Of a stretch of 49,542 nucleotides of DNA, positions 32,812-42,287 are shown one piece after another (positions within the stretch are counted from its first letter, which is position 1; each line of letters begins with the position of its first letter). Source of the stretch: Candidatus Yaniella excrementigallinarum (GTDB lineage: Bacteria; Actinomycetota; Actinomycetes; Actinomycetales; Micrococcaceae); assembly GCA_019113675.1 (NCBI GenBank), contig DXHA01000004.1:1-49542 (forward strand), read 5' to 3'. Made by a program: the position numbers and the translations under genes. The notes under the pieces are model-generated. The model did not search any database, was not told where the DNA came from, and saw only the letters and a list, made by a program, of their open reading frames with translations.

Positions 32812-33303
32812 GTGGAAATTCCTGTTACTGTTATCGCCGCCGTCCTAATGTTGGTGGCCATCTTCGGCACCATCTTTCCCATCATCCCCGGCTCACCGGT
32901 GGCCGTATTCACCGTGCTCGCCTGGGCCTGGATCTTAGGCTCTACCGCAGCATGGACCACCGGCATTATCGCAGCTGCTACAGCCCTGGTCGGTATGAGT
33001 GCCTCGCTGATCCTGACCGGGAGCACCATGCGGCGTCAAAGTATTCCCCGAGCTCCGATACTCATCGCCACCGTCTCAGCAGTTATCGGAGTGTTCATCA
33101 TCCCGTTTATCGGCTTATTTATTGGCTTCGCGGTGGGGCTACTTGGTGCCGAATACTACCGGCGCCGCGATATAACCGCAGCGGTGCGTGCTGCACTACA
33201 AGCTATGAAAGCCATGGGCTTGGGCATGCTCATTGAATGCGGATGCGCGATTACCGCCTTCGGCATCTTTGGGATCGGTGTTCTGATCCACTTCGTCGGC
33301 TAA
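32812..33303 (+). CDS. DUF456 family membrane protein
   Basis: A 163-residue protein with four or five glycine-rich helices typical of DUF456 (GTIFPIIPGSPVAVFTVLAW ... FIIPFIGLFIGFAVGLLGAE). The GTG start has no ribosome-binding site; TAAACT ends six bases before it, consistent with a leaderless transcript. Function of the family is unknown. It lies between two proteins with apparently dead active sites. Confidence 0.85.
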   Translation: MEIPVTVIAAVLMLVAIFGTIFPIIPGSPVAVFTVLAWAWILGSTAAWTTGIIAAATALVGMSASLILTGSTMRRQSIPRAPILIATVSAVIGVFIIPFIGLFIGFAVGLLGAEYYRRRDITAAVRAALQAMKAMGLGMLIECGCAITAFGIFGIGVLIHFVG

Positions 33304-33324
33304 GCCTTCGTTAGAGTACAAGCT

Positions 33325-33933
33325 ATGTATCCCGAAACACTGCACACCGGACACCATGTCATCTGGTCACAATCCCCGAACCAACGCACGACAAGCCTTG
33401 TAGTGGTGCTGCATGATGCCGGCTCTCAGCCGCAACGCGCAGCAGAAACCTTCTTTAACATGCTGCCCGAAACTACCACCGGGCTGGCGATTCAGGCTGG
33501 CCTTACAGCTGCCAACGGCTACAGCTGGCTGAGCACCAATGACTACGACAACCCCAACTTCCCAGAAATTATCGCGGCCGCCCACCGTATCTTTGACGCT
33601 ATTGACCAGGACGAATTTGGCACCCATGATTACACCAGCATCCAGATCATCGGTATAGGCCAAGGCGCAGCCATGGCTACCACGATGTTGCGTATCCGCC
33701 CCGATGCGATCACCAGTATCGTTGGTGTCGACGGCTATGTGCTGGACAATCCGATGCTGGCAGCCCTAGACACCAGCAAAGACGCCAAACCTTCCACACC
33801 GGTGCTGTGGGTAACCACCGAAGACCACCCCGGAGCCGAATTCTCTGCAAACTGGTTGACAATGCACACGCAGGTCATCGATGCTGAAACTACTTCGGAA
33901 ATCACACCGTTTTTACGACAGAAGGTGAGTTGA
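33325..33933 (+). CDS. Alpha/beta-hydrolase-fold protein lacking the nucleophile serine
   Basis: A 202-residue protein resembling the phospholipase/carboxylesterase group (LVVVLHDAGSQPQRAAETF, then IQIIGIGQGAAMATTML). The nucleophile elbow, GFSQG in active members, is GIGQG here, so Ser is replaced by Gly112. The usual C-terminal catalytic histidine (GH motif) is also not visible; the end reads SEITPFLRQKVS. An Asp/Glu remains in WVTTEDHPG. The protein is full length, so it is probably a non-enzymatic relative rather than debris. TAGAGT lies seven bases before the ATG. Its stop overlaps the next open frame. Confidence 0.7.
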   Translation: MYPETLHTGHHVIWSQSPNQRTTSLVVVLHDAGSQPQRAAETFFNMLPETTTGLAIQAGLTAANGYSWLSTNDYDNPNFPEIIAAAHRIFDAIDQDEFGTHDYTSIQIIGIGQGAAMATTMLRIRPDAITSIVGVDGYVLDNPMLAALDTSKDAKPSTPVLWVTTEDHPGAEFSANWLTMHTQVIDAETTSEITPFLRQKVS

Positions 33934-33935
33934 TT

Positions 33936-34820
33936 TTGCCGACAGAATCCAAGCGGTCAGACAGCAAAAAACCCCGTGGCGATAAAGTCGCCAAACGGGC
34001 ACAAAAAGTGCTGGGAAACGCCGTCGACGCTAAAGGTCGTCCCACCCCAACATTTCAACGTGCGGTGTTAACGGCCATGCGCTGGCAACGCCCACTGGTG
34101 GTTTCGCAACTGCGCCGGCTAACGAAAAAATATCCGTACGACAGCCCCGAAGAACTAGCACAGCGAATAGCTAAGACCTACATTGGTTCATTAACCACCA
34201 CCGGTGCTGCAGCAGGCGGCGTGGGAGCGGTGCCGGGTATTGGTACCGCGGCAAGTTTGGGCGCATCATTTGGGGCGGCCATCGGGTTTTTGGAACTCAC
34301 TTCGTTATACGCTCAGGCAGTTGCGGAATTGGCGGGCTTACACACCAAAAACGATCACGAATCCCAAACCCTAGTCATGACAATCATGCTGGGCGAAGAT
34401 GGTCGTGCCTTGCTACAACAAGCCGCTTCAGCACAACCCGGCACCCGTTTTGGAACACTAGGCCCGGCAGCATGGATTGCCTCGGGTATCACCGGGCTGA
34501 CCGAACGAGCCTTTAATGCGCTTTCACGGCGTTTCATGGCGGATTTAGTGCGCGGGGAGACGGTGCGTTTTCTCGGCCGTATGGTGCCTTTTGGTATCGG
34601 GGCCGGCATTGGAGGATTGGCCAATCGCGGTCTGGCCCGTGAAGTCATTACCCAAACCCATGAGACCTTTGGTTGGCTGCCTGAGTGGCATCACTTGCCG
34701 GACCTATTTAATGAGCTCAACGCTCCGCGCAAACAACAGCGCACCCGTCAACTTAAGGCCACTAAAAAACGTGCCAAATCGGAACTGGCTGCACCCGATG
34801 AAAATACGCCACAGAACTAA
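33936..34820 (+). CDS. EcsC-like protein of unknown function
   Basis: About 294 residues. The TTG at 33936 is used because AGGTGA lies 7 nt upstream; another TTG two codons earlier overlaps the previous stop. A basic N-terminus (SKKPRGDKVAKRAQK) is followed by a glycine/alanine-rich amphipathic region (TTTGAAAGGVGAVPGIGTAA ... ELTSLYAQAVAELAGL) typical of EcsC-like proteins and a second such region near 225-245. The C-terminus is again basic. It probably associates with membranes. It is convergent with the P-type ATPase, overlapping by four bases. Confidence 0.65.
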   Translation: MPTESKRSDSKKPRGDKVAKRAQKVLGNAVDAKGRPTPTFQRAVLTAMRWQRPLVVSQLRRLTKKYPYDSPEELAQRIAKTYIGSLTTTGAAAGGVGAVPGIGTAASLGASFGAAIGFLELTSLYAQAVAELAGLHTKNDHESQTLVMTIMLGEDGRALLQQAASAQPGTRFGTLGPAAWIASGITGLTERAFNALSRRFMADLVRGETVRFLGRMVPFGIGAGIGGLANRGLAREVITQTHETFGWLPEWHHLPDLFNELNAPRKQQRTRQLKATKKRAKSELAAPDENTPQN

Positions 34821-36724
34821 ACAGTGCTGCGATGTGGCTGTTGCTGTGGGGTTGGGCTGCCCAGTTTGGTTGAGGGTAGCTCCCGGTACAGGCGTAATGC
34901 TTGCAACGCAACGACGATAGCAACCACATCCACAGCCTCTTGCAACAGCGCACCAAAGGTCGCGGGTAAATACCCGAAGGCGGCAATAATCATCAGCCCG
35001 ATTGACACCGAGATCCCGAACCAAATTGATTGCAGCGCGATAGATACGGTGCGCTTGGCTATATGGACTACGTCAGCAAGCCGGGCAAAATTTTCTGAGG
35101 TAATCACCGCATCGGCCGATTCCGATGCTGCCGTAGCACCGCGGGCTCCCATCGCAATACCAACATCTGCGGTCGCTAAGATCGGTGCATCGTTAATGCC
35201 GTCACCAACCATCAGCGTCGGGCCGGGCATAATTTTGACGACTTCGACCTTATCGGTGGGTGTCATCGAGGCATAGACTTGGTCTGGTGCAAACCCAACT
35301 TCTTTGGCCACCGCCTGTGCTGTGCCGGGCATATCGCCGGTAACCATATTCATATGCACCACACCGTGCTCCGAGAGCCACTGTAATGTATCGGTCGCTG
35401 TCTCGCGCAGTGGGTCGGCCAGCACAATGACGCCGATTAATTCGGTATTGCATGATACGTAAACGGCTGTTTCGCCGGCGGTTAGTTCTAGTTCGTCAAA
35501 ATCGGCAACAACTTCGGCAATAAATGAGGCTTTGCCGACCCGTATCGTCTCGCCGCTGGTGGTCGTTGCAGTCACCCCATTGGTGGCAATCTCTTCTGCC
35601 TGGGTGATGGCTAGTAGTTCCGTTTTTTCAGCGCGCGCATAATCGACGATGGGTTCGGCAAAGACATGTACCGAATATTGTTCGGCAGAAGCAGCGATTT
35701 GCAGTGTTTGATGGGCTGAACCATGTACCGGTTCGATACGAGCTACAGTTGGGGTACCACGGGTTATCGTTCCGGTTTTATCAAACGCAGCGGATTTAAC
35801 CTTGGCCAACCGCTCCAAGGTGCTGCCGTCTTTAACTATCACATTGGCTCGGGCAGCAGAGGACATCCCGCCAATAAATGACACCGGTGCCCCGATCAGC
35901 AGCGGACACGGTGTCGCCACTACCAGCACTTCAGCGAAACGCACCGGATCACCGGCATACCACCAGGCAACCCCGGCCACGATCAATGAGATGATCGTAA
36001 ACGGTACCGCATAGCGGTCGGCCAGCCGCACCATTGGGGCTCGGGAATCCACGGCATCTTGAACGAGCTGGACGATCTTGGCATAGTGTGAATCTGCAGC
36101 CTCAGTGGTGGCTCGCATCCGGAACGTCTCGGTGCCATTAACTGTTCCTGAGGTAATAGTGCTGCCGGGTTGTTTGGCAACCGGCAGTGGTTCCCCGGTC
36201 ACCGACGACTCATCTAAGGAAGCGTGGTCGGATAAGAGCTGACCATCCACCGGTACAATCTCAGAACCGCGCACAATGAGGATGTCATCGATCTGTACGT
36301 CGTCAATATTGACCTGATGAACCGACACACCATCTTCATCTAGCACATTGGCAAAGGTGGGGCGCCGGTGAATGAGAGTATCAAGCTCTTGGGATGCCCG
36401 GCTGACTGCTCGATCTTCAAGGGCTTCACCACCGGTCAGCATCAGGGCAATAATAAGCCCGGCAAGATATTCTTCAACGGCAAGGGTGGCGACCATGGCA
36501 ATAATGGCAAGAATATCTAAACCCCAGTGCCCGCTTTTTAGTGCCTTGATCATGTCGATACCGGCTACCACAATGGTCACGCCCACGACGATATAGGCGA
36601 CGATAGCCAGCTGCAGTGTCATCCCGGTAAAGAAAAACACCAGCCCGAGCACTAGCCCGACTAGCACCAACAGTACTATGGGTTGTAATAGCGGATATTT
36701 CCTGGACAATGTTTCCTCGCGCAT
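34817..36724 (-). CDS. P1B-type heavy-metal-translocating ATPase
   Basis: A 635-residue P-type ATPase. The phosphorylation site is Asp315 (DKTGT), the actuator loop TGEPLP is at 177-182, and the hinge GDGINDAPIL lies near 525. The intramembrane metal motif is Thr-Pro-Cys (271-273, VATPCPLLIG) rather than CPC or SPC. No N-terminal metal-binding domain is present: helices begin at about residue 12. The combination resembles Zn/Cd/Co- or Mn-type exporters of actinobacteria, but specificity cannot be fixed from this. The last residues are polar (TPQQQPHRSTV). No metalloregulator gene adjoins it. Confidence 0.9.
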   Translation of the reverse strand: MREETLSRKYPLLQPIVLLVLVGLVLGLVFFFTGMTLQLAIVAYIVVGVTIVVAGIDMIKALKSGHWGLDILAIIAMVATLAVEEYLAGLIIALMLTGGEALEDRAVSRASQELDTLIHRRPTFANVLDEDGVSVHQVNIDDVQIDDILIVRGSEIVPVDGQLLSDHASLDESSVTGEPLPVAKQPGSTITSGTVNGTETFRMRATTEAADSHYAKIVQLVQDAVDSRAPMVRLADRYAVPFTIISLIVAGVAWWYAGDPVRFAEVLVVATPCPLLIGAPVSFIGGMSSAARANVIVKDGSTLERLAKVKSAAFDKTGTITRGTPTVARIEPVHGSAHQTLQIAASAEQYSVHVFAEPIVDYARAEKTELLAITQAEEIATNGVTATTTSGETIRVGKASFIAEVVADFDELELTAGETAVYVSCNTELIGVIVLADPLRETATDTLQWLSEHGVVHMNMVTGDMPGTAQAVAKEVGFAPDQVYASMTPTDKVEVVKIMPGPTLMVGDGINDAPILATADVGIAMGARGATAASESADAVITSENFARLADVVHIAKRTVSIALQSIWFGISVSIGLMIIAAFGYLPATFGALLQEAVDVVAIVVALQALRLYRELPSTKLGSPTPQQQPHRSTV

Positions 36725-36850
36725 ATTTACTTATCATTCTCCGCTTGTCAAAGTATTTCAACCAAGGTGAGCCGATCCTCACCTACAACGCTGACGAGGC
36801 GGGATTCACCTGGTAGCCTGTGGCCTACCCTTCTGCTGATAGGATCACGT

Positions 36851-38003
36851 ATGCCATTTCGACGAGACGGCCCACCCGGACCCTCCCAAGCGGTGGGCTC
36901 AACCAAATATCTCAACCACACATCCGCTTCGAGAAAGACCGCCCGGCTTAGGCAGTGGTTCACAAAACCTGAGACACTGTCGGATTTTTTACTGGTTGGT
37001 AAAGCGGTTGTCGCCTCCACGATCGCCTGGGCGTTGGCGGTTTTTGTGTTGGGTTCGCAAGTTGCCTTTATGGCGCCGTGGACAGCACTACTGACGGTGC
37101 ACGCCACGGTCCACCGCTCACTATCCCGCGGCGCACAAACCACCGTTTCATCGGCTGTGGGGATGGGCCTGGCCTTTATCATCATGCACTTTTTCGGTGT
37201 TCATGTTTGGACCTTTGCACTGGCGTTGTTGGTTGGGCTACTGGGGGGCAAGGCTGTCGTGGATCCGCGATGAGGGCGTGGCCATTGCGACCACCGCCTT
37301 GTTTATTTTTACTGCTGATGATCCCATGTTCAGCGACCGTTTCGTCGAATTGCTCCTCGGAGTGGGCGTGGGAATCGTGGTGAACCTACTGGTACTGCCG
37401 CCGCTGAAAGACCGGCAGGCAGCCCGGTATGTCGATAGCATCAACCGCCGGATGGGCACCGTCATGGTGGAGATGGCCGATGAGCTTAAGAACTCGTGGG
37501 ATAGCAACAGCGCGGATAACTGGTTAGACGAAACACTATCGATGAGCCGGGAACTGGATTCAGCTTGGCAAACCGTGCGATTGGCACGTGAAAGCGAACG
37601 CCATAACCCTCGAAAGATCATCCGGCATCGACAATCCGGTAAGCAAGAAGTCAGCTATGAAGAGATCTTGGACCGAATTGAAGAAGGCATCTCACATCTG
37701 CGCAATCTGATACGCACCATTCGGGAAGCATCCTGCCAAGTCGATAGCTGGGATGAACAGTTCCGGTCGGGATGGGGCCAGATCGTCAACGACGTGGGCC
37801 TTGCTATTGCCGATCCGCAGGGCGATGTATCGCCCCAAGTCGATCGGCTTCACAACCTATCTGACCAAATGTCAGCCTCTGACGACCTGCCAGACATAGA
37901 GTGGCCACTCTATGGTGGACTGATCACCAGCCTGCACAACATTATGGTGATTGTCGACGACGTTGCTTCGGCCCGTCAGGCCCGCCAAACCGATGGCTCT
38001 TAG
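36851..38003 (+). pseudogene. FUSC-family (aromatic acid exporter-like) membrane protein, frameshifted at a G6 tract
   Basis: Two frames make one protein. The first (from ATG 36851) runs through the N-terminal helices (LLVGKAVVASTIAWALAVF ... HVWTFALALLVGLLGG) and stops at 37271-37273. The second continues with WIRDEGVAIATTALFIFTAD and a helical cytoplasmic part to 38003. Removing one G from the six-G run at 37243-37248 joins them cleanly as LLGARLSWIRDEG. So either a real +1 slip, reversible by slippage, or a sequence error. Intact it would be about 383 residues: six helices and a long helical tail. The efflux substrate is unknown. Confidence 0.78.
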
Positions 38004-39199
38004 GCACGAACCGAATAGTTGGGATCGGTGCCCTGCCCCCACGCATCGGCGCGCTCGATCAGCCGGAAGGTATCTTGGGCGATGGCCATTTCCTCATCGG
38101 TGGGCACCACGGCCACCGCAATGGAGGAATCAGGTGTTGAGATCAATTGGGATTGTCCGGTGCATTCCATATTCAGGGCATGATCATATTCCACACCTAG
38201 CACTTCGAGCCGATCGAGCACTTTGGCGCGAAACGGTGCCGAGTTCTCCCCGATACCCGCGGTAAAGGTAATGGCGTGGCTACCACCTACCGCCACATGG
38301 TAGGCGCCGACATATTTGGCCAACCGGTAAGTGGCAACATCAATGGCCAACCTCGAATTGCGATGGCCCGCATCGGCGGCTTCCAACACCTGGCGCATAT
38401 CGGCATGCCCGGTCATACCCAGCAGCCCGGATTCGTGGTTGAGCACCCAGTCGACCTCCTGGGCATCATAACCATGCGAGGTAATCAAATGCGTGACGAT
38501 CGAAGGGTCGACATCACCCGAACGGGTACCCATTACCAAACCTGCTAATGGCGTGTAACCCATCGAGGTATCCACCGAACGACCACCTTTGATAGCGGTC
38601 GCCGAGGCACCATTGCCCAAATGCAATACGGTGCCGTTAAACTCGGCGCGATCCACACCAATCAGAGCGGCAGTTTTACCCGCCACCAGGTCGTGACTTG
38701 TGCCGTGGAAGCCGTAGCGTCGAATCCCGTGATCAACATACCAGGTATCCGGGATGGCATAGCGCCAAGCTTCCGGTGGCATCGTCTGGTGGAAGGAAGT
38801 ATCAAAAATGACCACCTGGGGCATATCCGGCCACTTATCCCGAATCGCCCGCAACCCCTCGGCTGCCGGTGGGTTATGCAGTGGCGCAAGCGGGGCCAAC
38901 CGGTCAATGGCACGAATGACTTCCGGATCCACAATTGCAGGGGCCTTGAAACGTTCCCCACCGTGGACCACCCGGTGACCGGCAGCATCAATTATGCGAC
39001 CAGCAAGGATCTCATCGAGCTGGCTGGCCACCGCATCTAGGGCCTCGGTGTGGTTTGCGATCCCGGAGCCGGGTATCCCGATGCGTTCAATCAGCCCGGA
39101 AGCCTGCACCGGGTTGTCGGTGTCGGTGCCGTCGTCGTTGAGTTCTCGCAGCTGGTATTTCAGCGAGGATGAACCGGCATTAATTACTAAAATGAGCAT
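38000..39199 (-). CDS. ackA: Acetate kinase
   Basis: The start MLILVINAGSSSLK is conserved in the family and lies 4 nt after pta; a longer frame inside pta is discounted. The 399-residue enzyme converts acetyl phosphate and ADP to acetate and ATP. Active-site segments are NAGSSSLKYQL, VVHGGERF, VIFDTSFHQTMP, RRYGFHGTSHD, VLHLGNGASATAI and FTAGIGENS; all key residues are visible. With pta it makes the acetate overflow or acetate assimilation route. Confidence 0.97.
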   Translation of the reverse strand: MLILVINAGSSSLKYQLRELNDDGTDTDNPVQASGLIERIGIPGSGIANHTEALDAVASQLDEILAGRIIDAAGHRVVHGGERFKAPAIVDPEVIRAIDRLAPLAPLHNPPAAEGLRAIRDKWPDMPQVVIFDTSFHQTMPPEAWRYAIPDTWYVDHGIRRYGFHGTSHDLVAGKTAALIGVDRAEFNGTVLHLGNGASATAIKGGRSVDTSMGYTPLAGLVMGTRSGDVDPSIVTHLITSHGYDAQEVDWVLNHESGLLGMTGHADMRQVLEAADAGHRNSRLAIDVATYRLAKYVGAYHVAVGGSHAITFTAGIGENSAPFRAKVLDRLEVLGVEYDHALNMECTGQSQLISTPDSSIAVAVVPTDEEMAIAQDTFRLIERADAWGQGTDPNYSVRA

Positions 39200-39203
39200 C
39201 GTG

Positions 39204-41291
39204 TTACCTGCTTTGCTCTGCGTTTGCTTGCGCTTGGATGGCGGTGATGGCAACGGTGTTGACGATGTCATCGACCGTGGTACCCCGGGAGAGGTCATTG
39301 ACCGGTTTATTTAGGCCCTGCAATACGGGACCAACGGCGACGGCGCCAGCCGATTGCTGCACGGCCTTATACGTGTTGTTACCGGTGTTGAGGTCGGGGA
39401 AGATAAATACGGTGGCATGCCCGGCCACTTCTGATTCGGGCATCTTGGAGGCCGCCACCGATGCCGAGACGGCGGCATCATATTGCAGTGGCCCATCGAC
39501 TTTCAGCTCGGGCCGGTTATCCCGTACGAGTGCGGTGGCTTCTCGGACTTTGTCCACATCGGCACCGCTACCGGATTCACCGGTGGAATACGACAGCATT
39601 GCCACCCGCGGGGATACTCCGAATTGTTCGGCGGTTTTGGCTGAGGCGGCGGCAATATCGGCCAACTGTTCGGCATCCGGGTTGGTATTGACCGCACAAT
39701 CCCCATAGACCAGCGCCCGGTCTGGCAACAGCATGAAAAACACCGAAGAGACAATTTTGGTACCCGGTTTCGTTTTGACAAATTCCAGGGCCGGGCGAAT
39801 CGTGTGCGCGGTGGTATTGGCGGCACCGGAGACCATGCCGTCCACATCGCCAAGCTGGACCATCATGGTGCCAAAATATGCGCCATCCAGCATTACTTCT
39901 CGCGCTGTGTCGATATCCATGCCGCGGTGGGCCCGGGCTTGTGCGTAAGCTTGAGCATAGCGTTCCCGATCGGGGGATTCTGCCGGATTGATCACGTTGA
40001 CACCGGTCAACTCGACGCCTTGTTTTGCAGCGGTTTCATGAATTTGCTCGATATCGCCGAGCACGGTCAGGTCACATACCCCACGACGGCGTAAAATTTC
40101 GGCGGCCCGTAGAATGCGCGGATCTTGGCCCTCCGGTAACACGATGTGCTTACGATCGGCTGAGGCCTGTGCGGTAAGCTGATGTAGGAATCGCACCGGG
40201 GTCATCACGGATTGCTGGGCAAGTTCCACCCGGCCCAATAATTCAGCTTCATCGACGTGGGTATTCCAGGCGCCCAGCACCGCGGCGGTCTTGCGCGGTT
40301 GGGCGGTCGATACGCTGGCCGGTACCGCAGCCACCTGGCGGGCCATGGTAAATGTATCGGCAAAGGAGACGAAGACTGGAAATGGGGCGTCGGCGTAGAG
40401 TCGTTGGATCATCGCATTGGGTTCGATACCGTTGGTCAGGATCATCCCGGCTGGTACTGGGAACTCTGCGGTACGGGCTGCGCCCAGGGTTGCCAAAATT
40501 GCATCCGAACGATCCCCGGAGACAATCACCAGTGCGCCGTCGTTGAGGACCTGCAAAAAGTTACCACCCTCCATCGACACAGCTTTAACCTCGGACACAT
40601 CCCGGTCTAACTGTTCGGATCCGGCAACCCAATCCAACGATAATGACGCGGCGATCTCGCCGACGGTGGGGTAGCGCAGTTCTTCAAGCTCCGGGATAAT
40701 ATACACCTTGCGCTGGTAGCGTCCCGGGGCAATGGTTGCCGCCATCGCCTCGACCAATTCGGGTTGGGCACGGTTGACCACAATACTTAGCAGCTCAGAC
40801 CCGGCATCCCGCAAATTTGAGCGCGTCAGTTCAACGGCGTCGGAAGCCTCCTGGGCGGTTAGTCCTTGGGCCGATACCACGGCCATCACCGGTGCATTAA
40901 AATGCAGTGCCAGATCCGTATCGATTTCCGTTTCAAAACCCGTATCGCCGGTGGTCAAATCGGTGCCTTCGATGACGACGGCGTCTGCTTGGGCGGCAAC
41001 TTGTTCATAGGCGGTCACCAGTTCGGCATAAAGTTCAGCCTGTTTGCCCGAGGTCACCATCGCACGGGCATAGGCATCCGTGACCCCACCGGTGGCAGCC
41101 TGCTTACTGAGCCCAAAGGTTTCGCGTATCAGGGTTACCATGGGGTCGGTATCGATGGCATCGCCGGGCACGATCGGCCGGAAATATCCCACCCTCCCGG
41201 TGCGCCGGTTTAACGCGTCAGTCATCCCCATGGACACCAACGACTTTCCTGCTCGTATCGTCGTCGTTGTGATATAAATACCCTGCGCCAT
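39204..41291 (-). CDS. pta: Phosphate acetyltransferase (long form with DRTGG domain)
   Basis: Start at MAQGIYITTTTIRAGKS, with GGAAAGGA upstream; 695 residues. Residues 1-230 are the P-loop-like/BioD-type N-terminal domain, about 235-340 the DRTGG domain, and about 375-695 the catalytic phosphotransacetylase domain (HIVLPEGQDPRILRAAEIL, then MVSGAANTTAHTIRPALEFV and FPDLNTGNNTYKAVQQSAGA). It makes acetyl phosphate from acetyl-CoA. The ackA start follows 4 nt later, so both come from one mRNA. Confidence 0.97.
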   Translation of the reverse strand: MAQGIYITTTTIRAGKSLVSMGMTDALNRRTGRVGYFRPIVPGDAIDTDPMVTLIRETFGLSKQAATGGVTDAYARAMVTSGKQAELYAELVTAYEQVAAQADAVVIEGTDLTTGDTGFETEIDTDLALHFNAPVMAVVSAQGLTAQEASDAVELTRSNLRDAGSELLSIVVNRAQPELVEAMAATIAPGRYQRKVYIIPELEELRYPTVGEIAASLSLDWVAGSEQLDRDVSEVKAVSMEGGNFLQVLNDGALVIVSGDRSDAILATLGAARTAEFPVPAGMILTNGIEPNAMIQRLYADAPFPVFVSFADTFTMARQVAAVPASVSTAQPRKTAAVLGAWNTHVDEAELLGRVELAQQSVMTPVRFLHQLTAQASADRKHIVLPEGQDPRILRAAEILRRRGVCDLTVLGDIEQIHETAAKQGVELTGVNVINPAESPDRERYAQAYAQARAHRGMDIDTAREVMLDGAYFGTMMVQLGDVDGMVSGAANTTAHTIRPALEFVKTKPGTKIVSSVFFMLLPDRALVYGDCAVNTNPDAEQLADIAAASAKTAEQFGVSPRVAMLSYSTGESGSGADVDKVREATALVRDNRPELKVDGPLQYDAAVSASVAASKMPESEVAGHATVFIFPDLNTGNNTYKAVQQSAGAVAVGPVLQGLNKPVNDLSRGTTVDDIVNTVAITAIQAQANAEQSR

Positions 41292-41370
41292 CGCTGCTGG
41301 TCCTTTCCTACGGGCAAATGCACCGCAACTTACTATAGTCGGCACGGCCAGACATGTTTACGATGGGTAC

Positions 41371-41712
41371 ATGATCTTAGCTTTTTCTATTTCCGTATCG
41401 GGTGTCGGCGAACTAGGTGCCGATGCCGCCGCCAATAATGCCGACGATGCGGCAACCGGCTCAGTCGCCCGTGCCGTAGCTGCCGCCTACGATGTGGTGC
41501 GCAATTCCGGATTGCCGCACCGGTTATCTTCAATGTTTACTGAAATCGAAGGTGACTGGGACGAAGTCATGGGCGTACTCAAAGACTGCGTTGACGCCGT
41601 GCAACCGTACGGTGCGCGGATTTCCATTACCATGAAAGCCGATATTCGAGATGCCAAAACTGACCAACTGGACGCAAAAGTGCAACGCGTTAACCAGTTA
41701 CTGGACCAATAG
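41371..41712 (+). CDS. MTH1187/DUF77-family thiamine-binding-like protein
   Basis: A 113-residue ferredoxin-fold protein of the YqgV/MTH1187 family, members of which bind thiamine. The N-terminal strand (ILAFSISVSGVG) and the block HRLSSMFTEIEGDWDEVMGV followed by ARISITMKADIR are typical. It has no ribosome-binding site; TACGAT ends six bases before the ATG, so it is probably leaderless. The next two genes follow closely (12 nt, then a four-base overlap), making a three-gene operon of otherwise unrelated functions. Confidence 0.85.
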   Translation: MILAFSISVSGVGELGADAAANNADDAATGSVARAVAAAYDVVRNSGLPHRLSSMFTEIEGDWDEVMGVLKDCVDAVQPYGARISITMKADIRDAKTDQLDAKVQRVNQLLDQ

Positions 41713-41723
41713 CGAGGCCGCCG

Positions 41724-42287
41724 GTGATTTGGCCCTTCAAACGTAAAGACACTACCGAAACCGGCGCCGAATACTATATTCGTGATGCCGCGATGGCCGA
41801 TGCCAAAGCGATCGTAATGTTCAAACACCGCATCTGGCGTCAAATATTTGCCGAGCTCAAAGACGAAACGTTTTTTACTACCGCAGAAGCCACCATCGAT
41901 GAGCAAGTTGACTTTTGGCAATCCCGTATTGATCGGGGTTACACAGTGTGGCTAGCGGAAGATCTGCGCGGTCGTATTGTCGGCACGATTCATGCCACCG
42001 GCAAACTCAGCGACCAGACGGCGGAATTCCTTTATGCACACGGATTAGAGGAGTTGGAGGACATCCGGTTTTTCTATCTGGCCGAAGAGACTACCAACAC
42101 CACTGTGGGCCAACAACTAATAAATCAGGCGGTTGGGGACCGGCCAGCAATCCTCTGGGCGGCCGGGGACGAACCCCTGGTGGAAGAAGCTCTGCGTCAA
42201 ACAGGTTTTGTTCCCATGGGCCAACCACACCAGCCCATAAGTGAACCGTGGCGTGGGGTGCCACGACAGGCTATGGTACGCAAATGA
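41724..42287 (+). CDS. GNAT-family N-acetyltransferase
   Basis: A 187-residue protein starting at GTG with GAGG 7 nt upstream. The GNAT fold is visible from YYIRDAAMADAKAIVMFKH to YTVWLAEDLRGRIVGTIHA. The acetyl-CoA loop, usually Q/RxxGxG/A, is weak here (ETTNTTVGQQLI), so activity is uncertain. The acceptor is unknown. Its stop overlaps the next start (ATGA). Confidence 0.75.
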   Translation: MIWPFKRKDTTETGAEYYIRDAAMADAKAIVMFKHRIWRQIFAELKDETFFTTAEATIDEQVDFWQSRIDRGYTVWLAEDLRGRIVGTIHATGKLSDQTAEFLYAHGLEELEDIRFFYLAEETTNTTVGQQLINQAVGDRPAILWAAGDEPLVEEALRQTGFVPMGQPHQPISEPWRGVPRQAMVRK

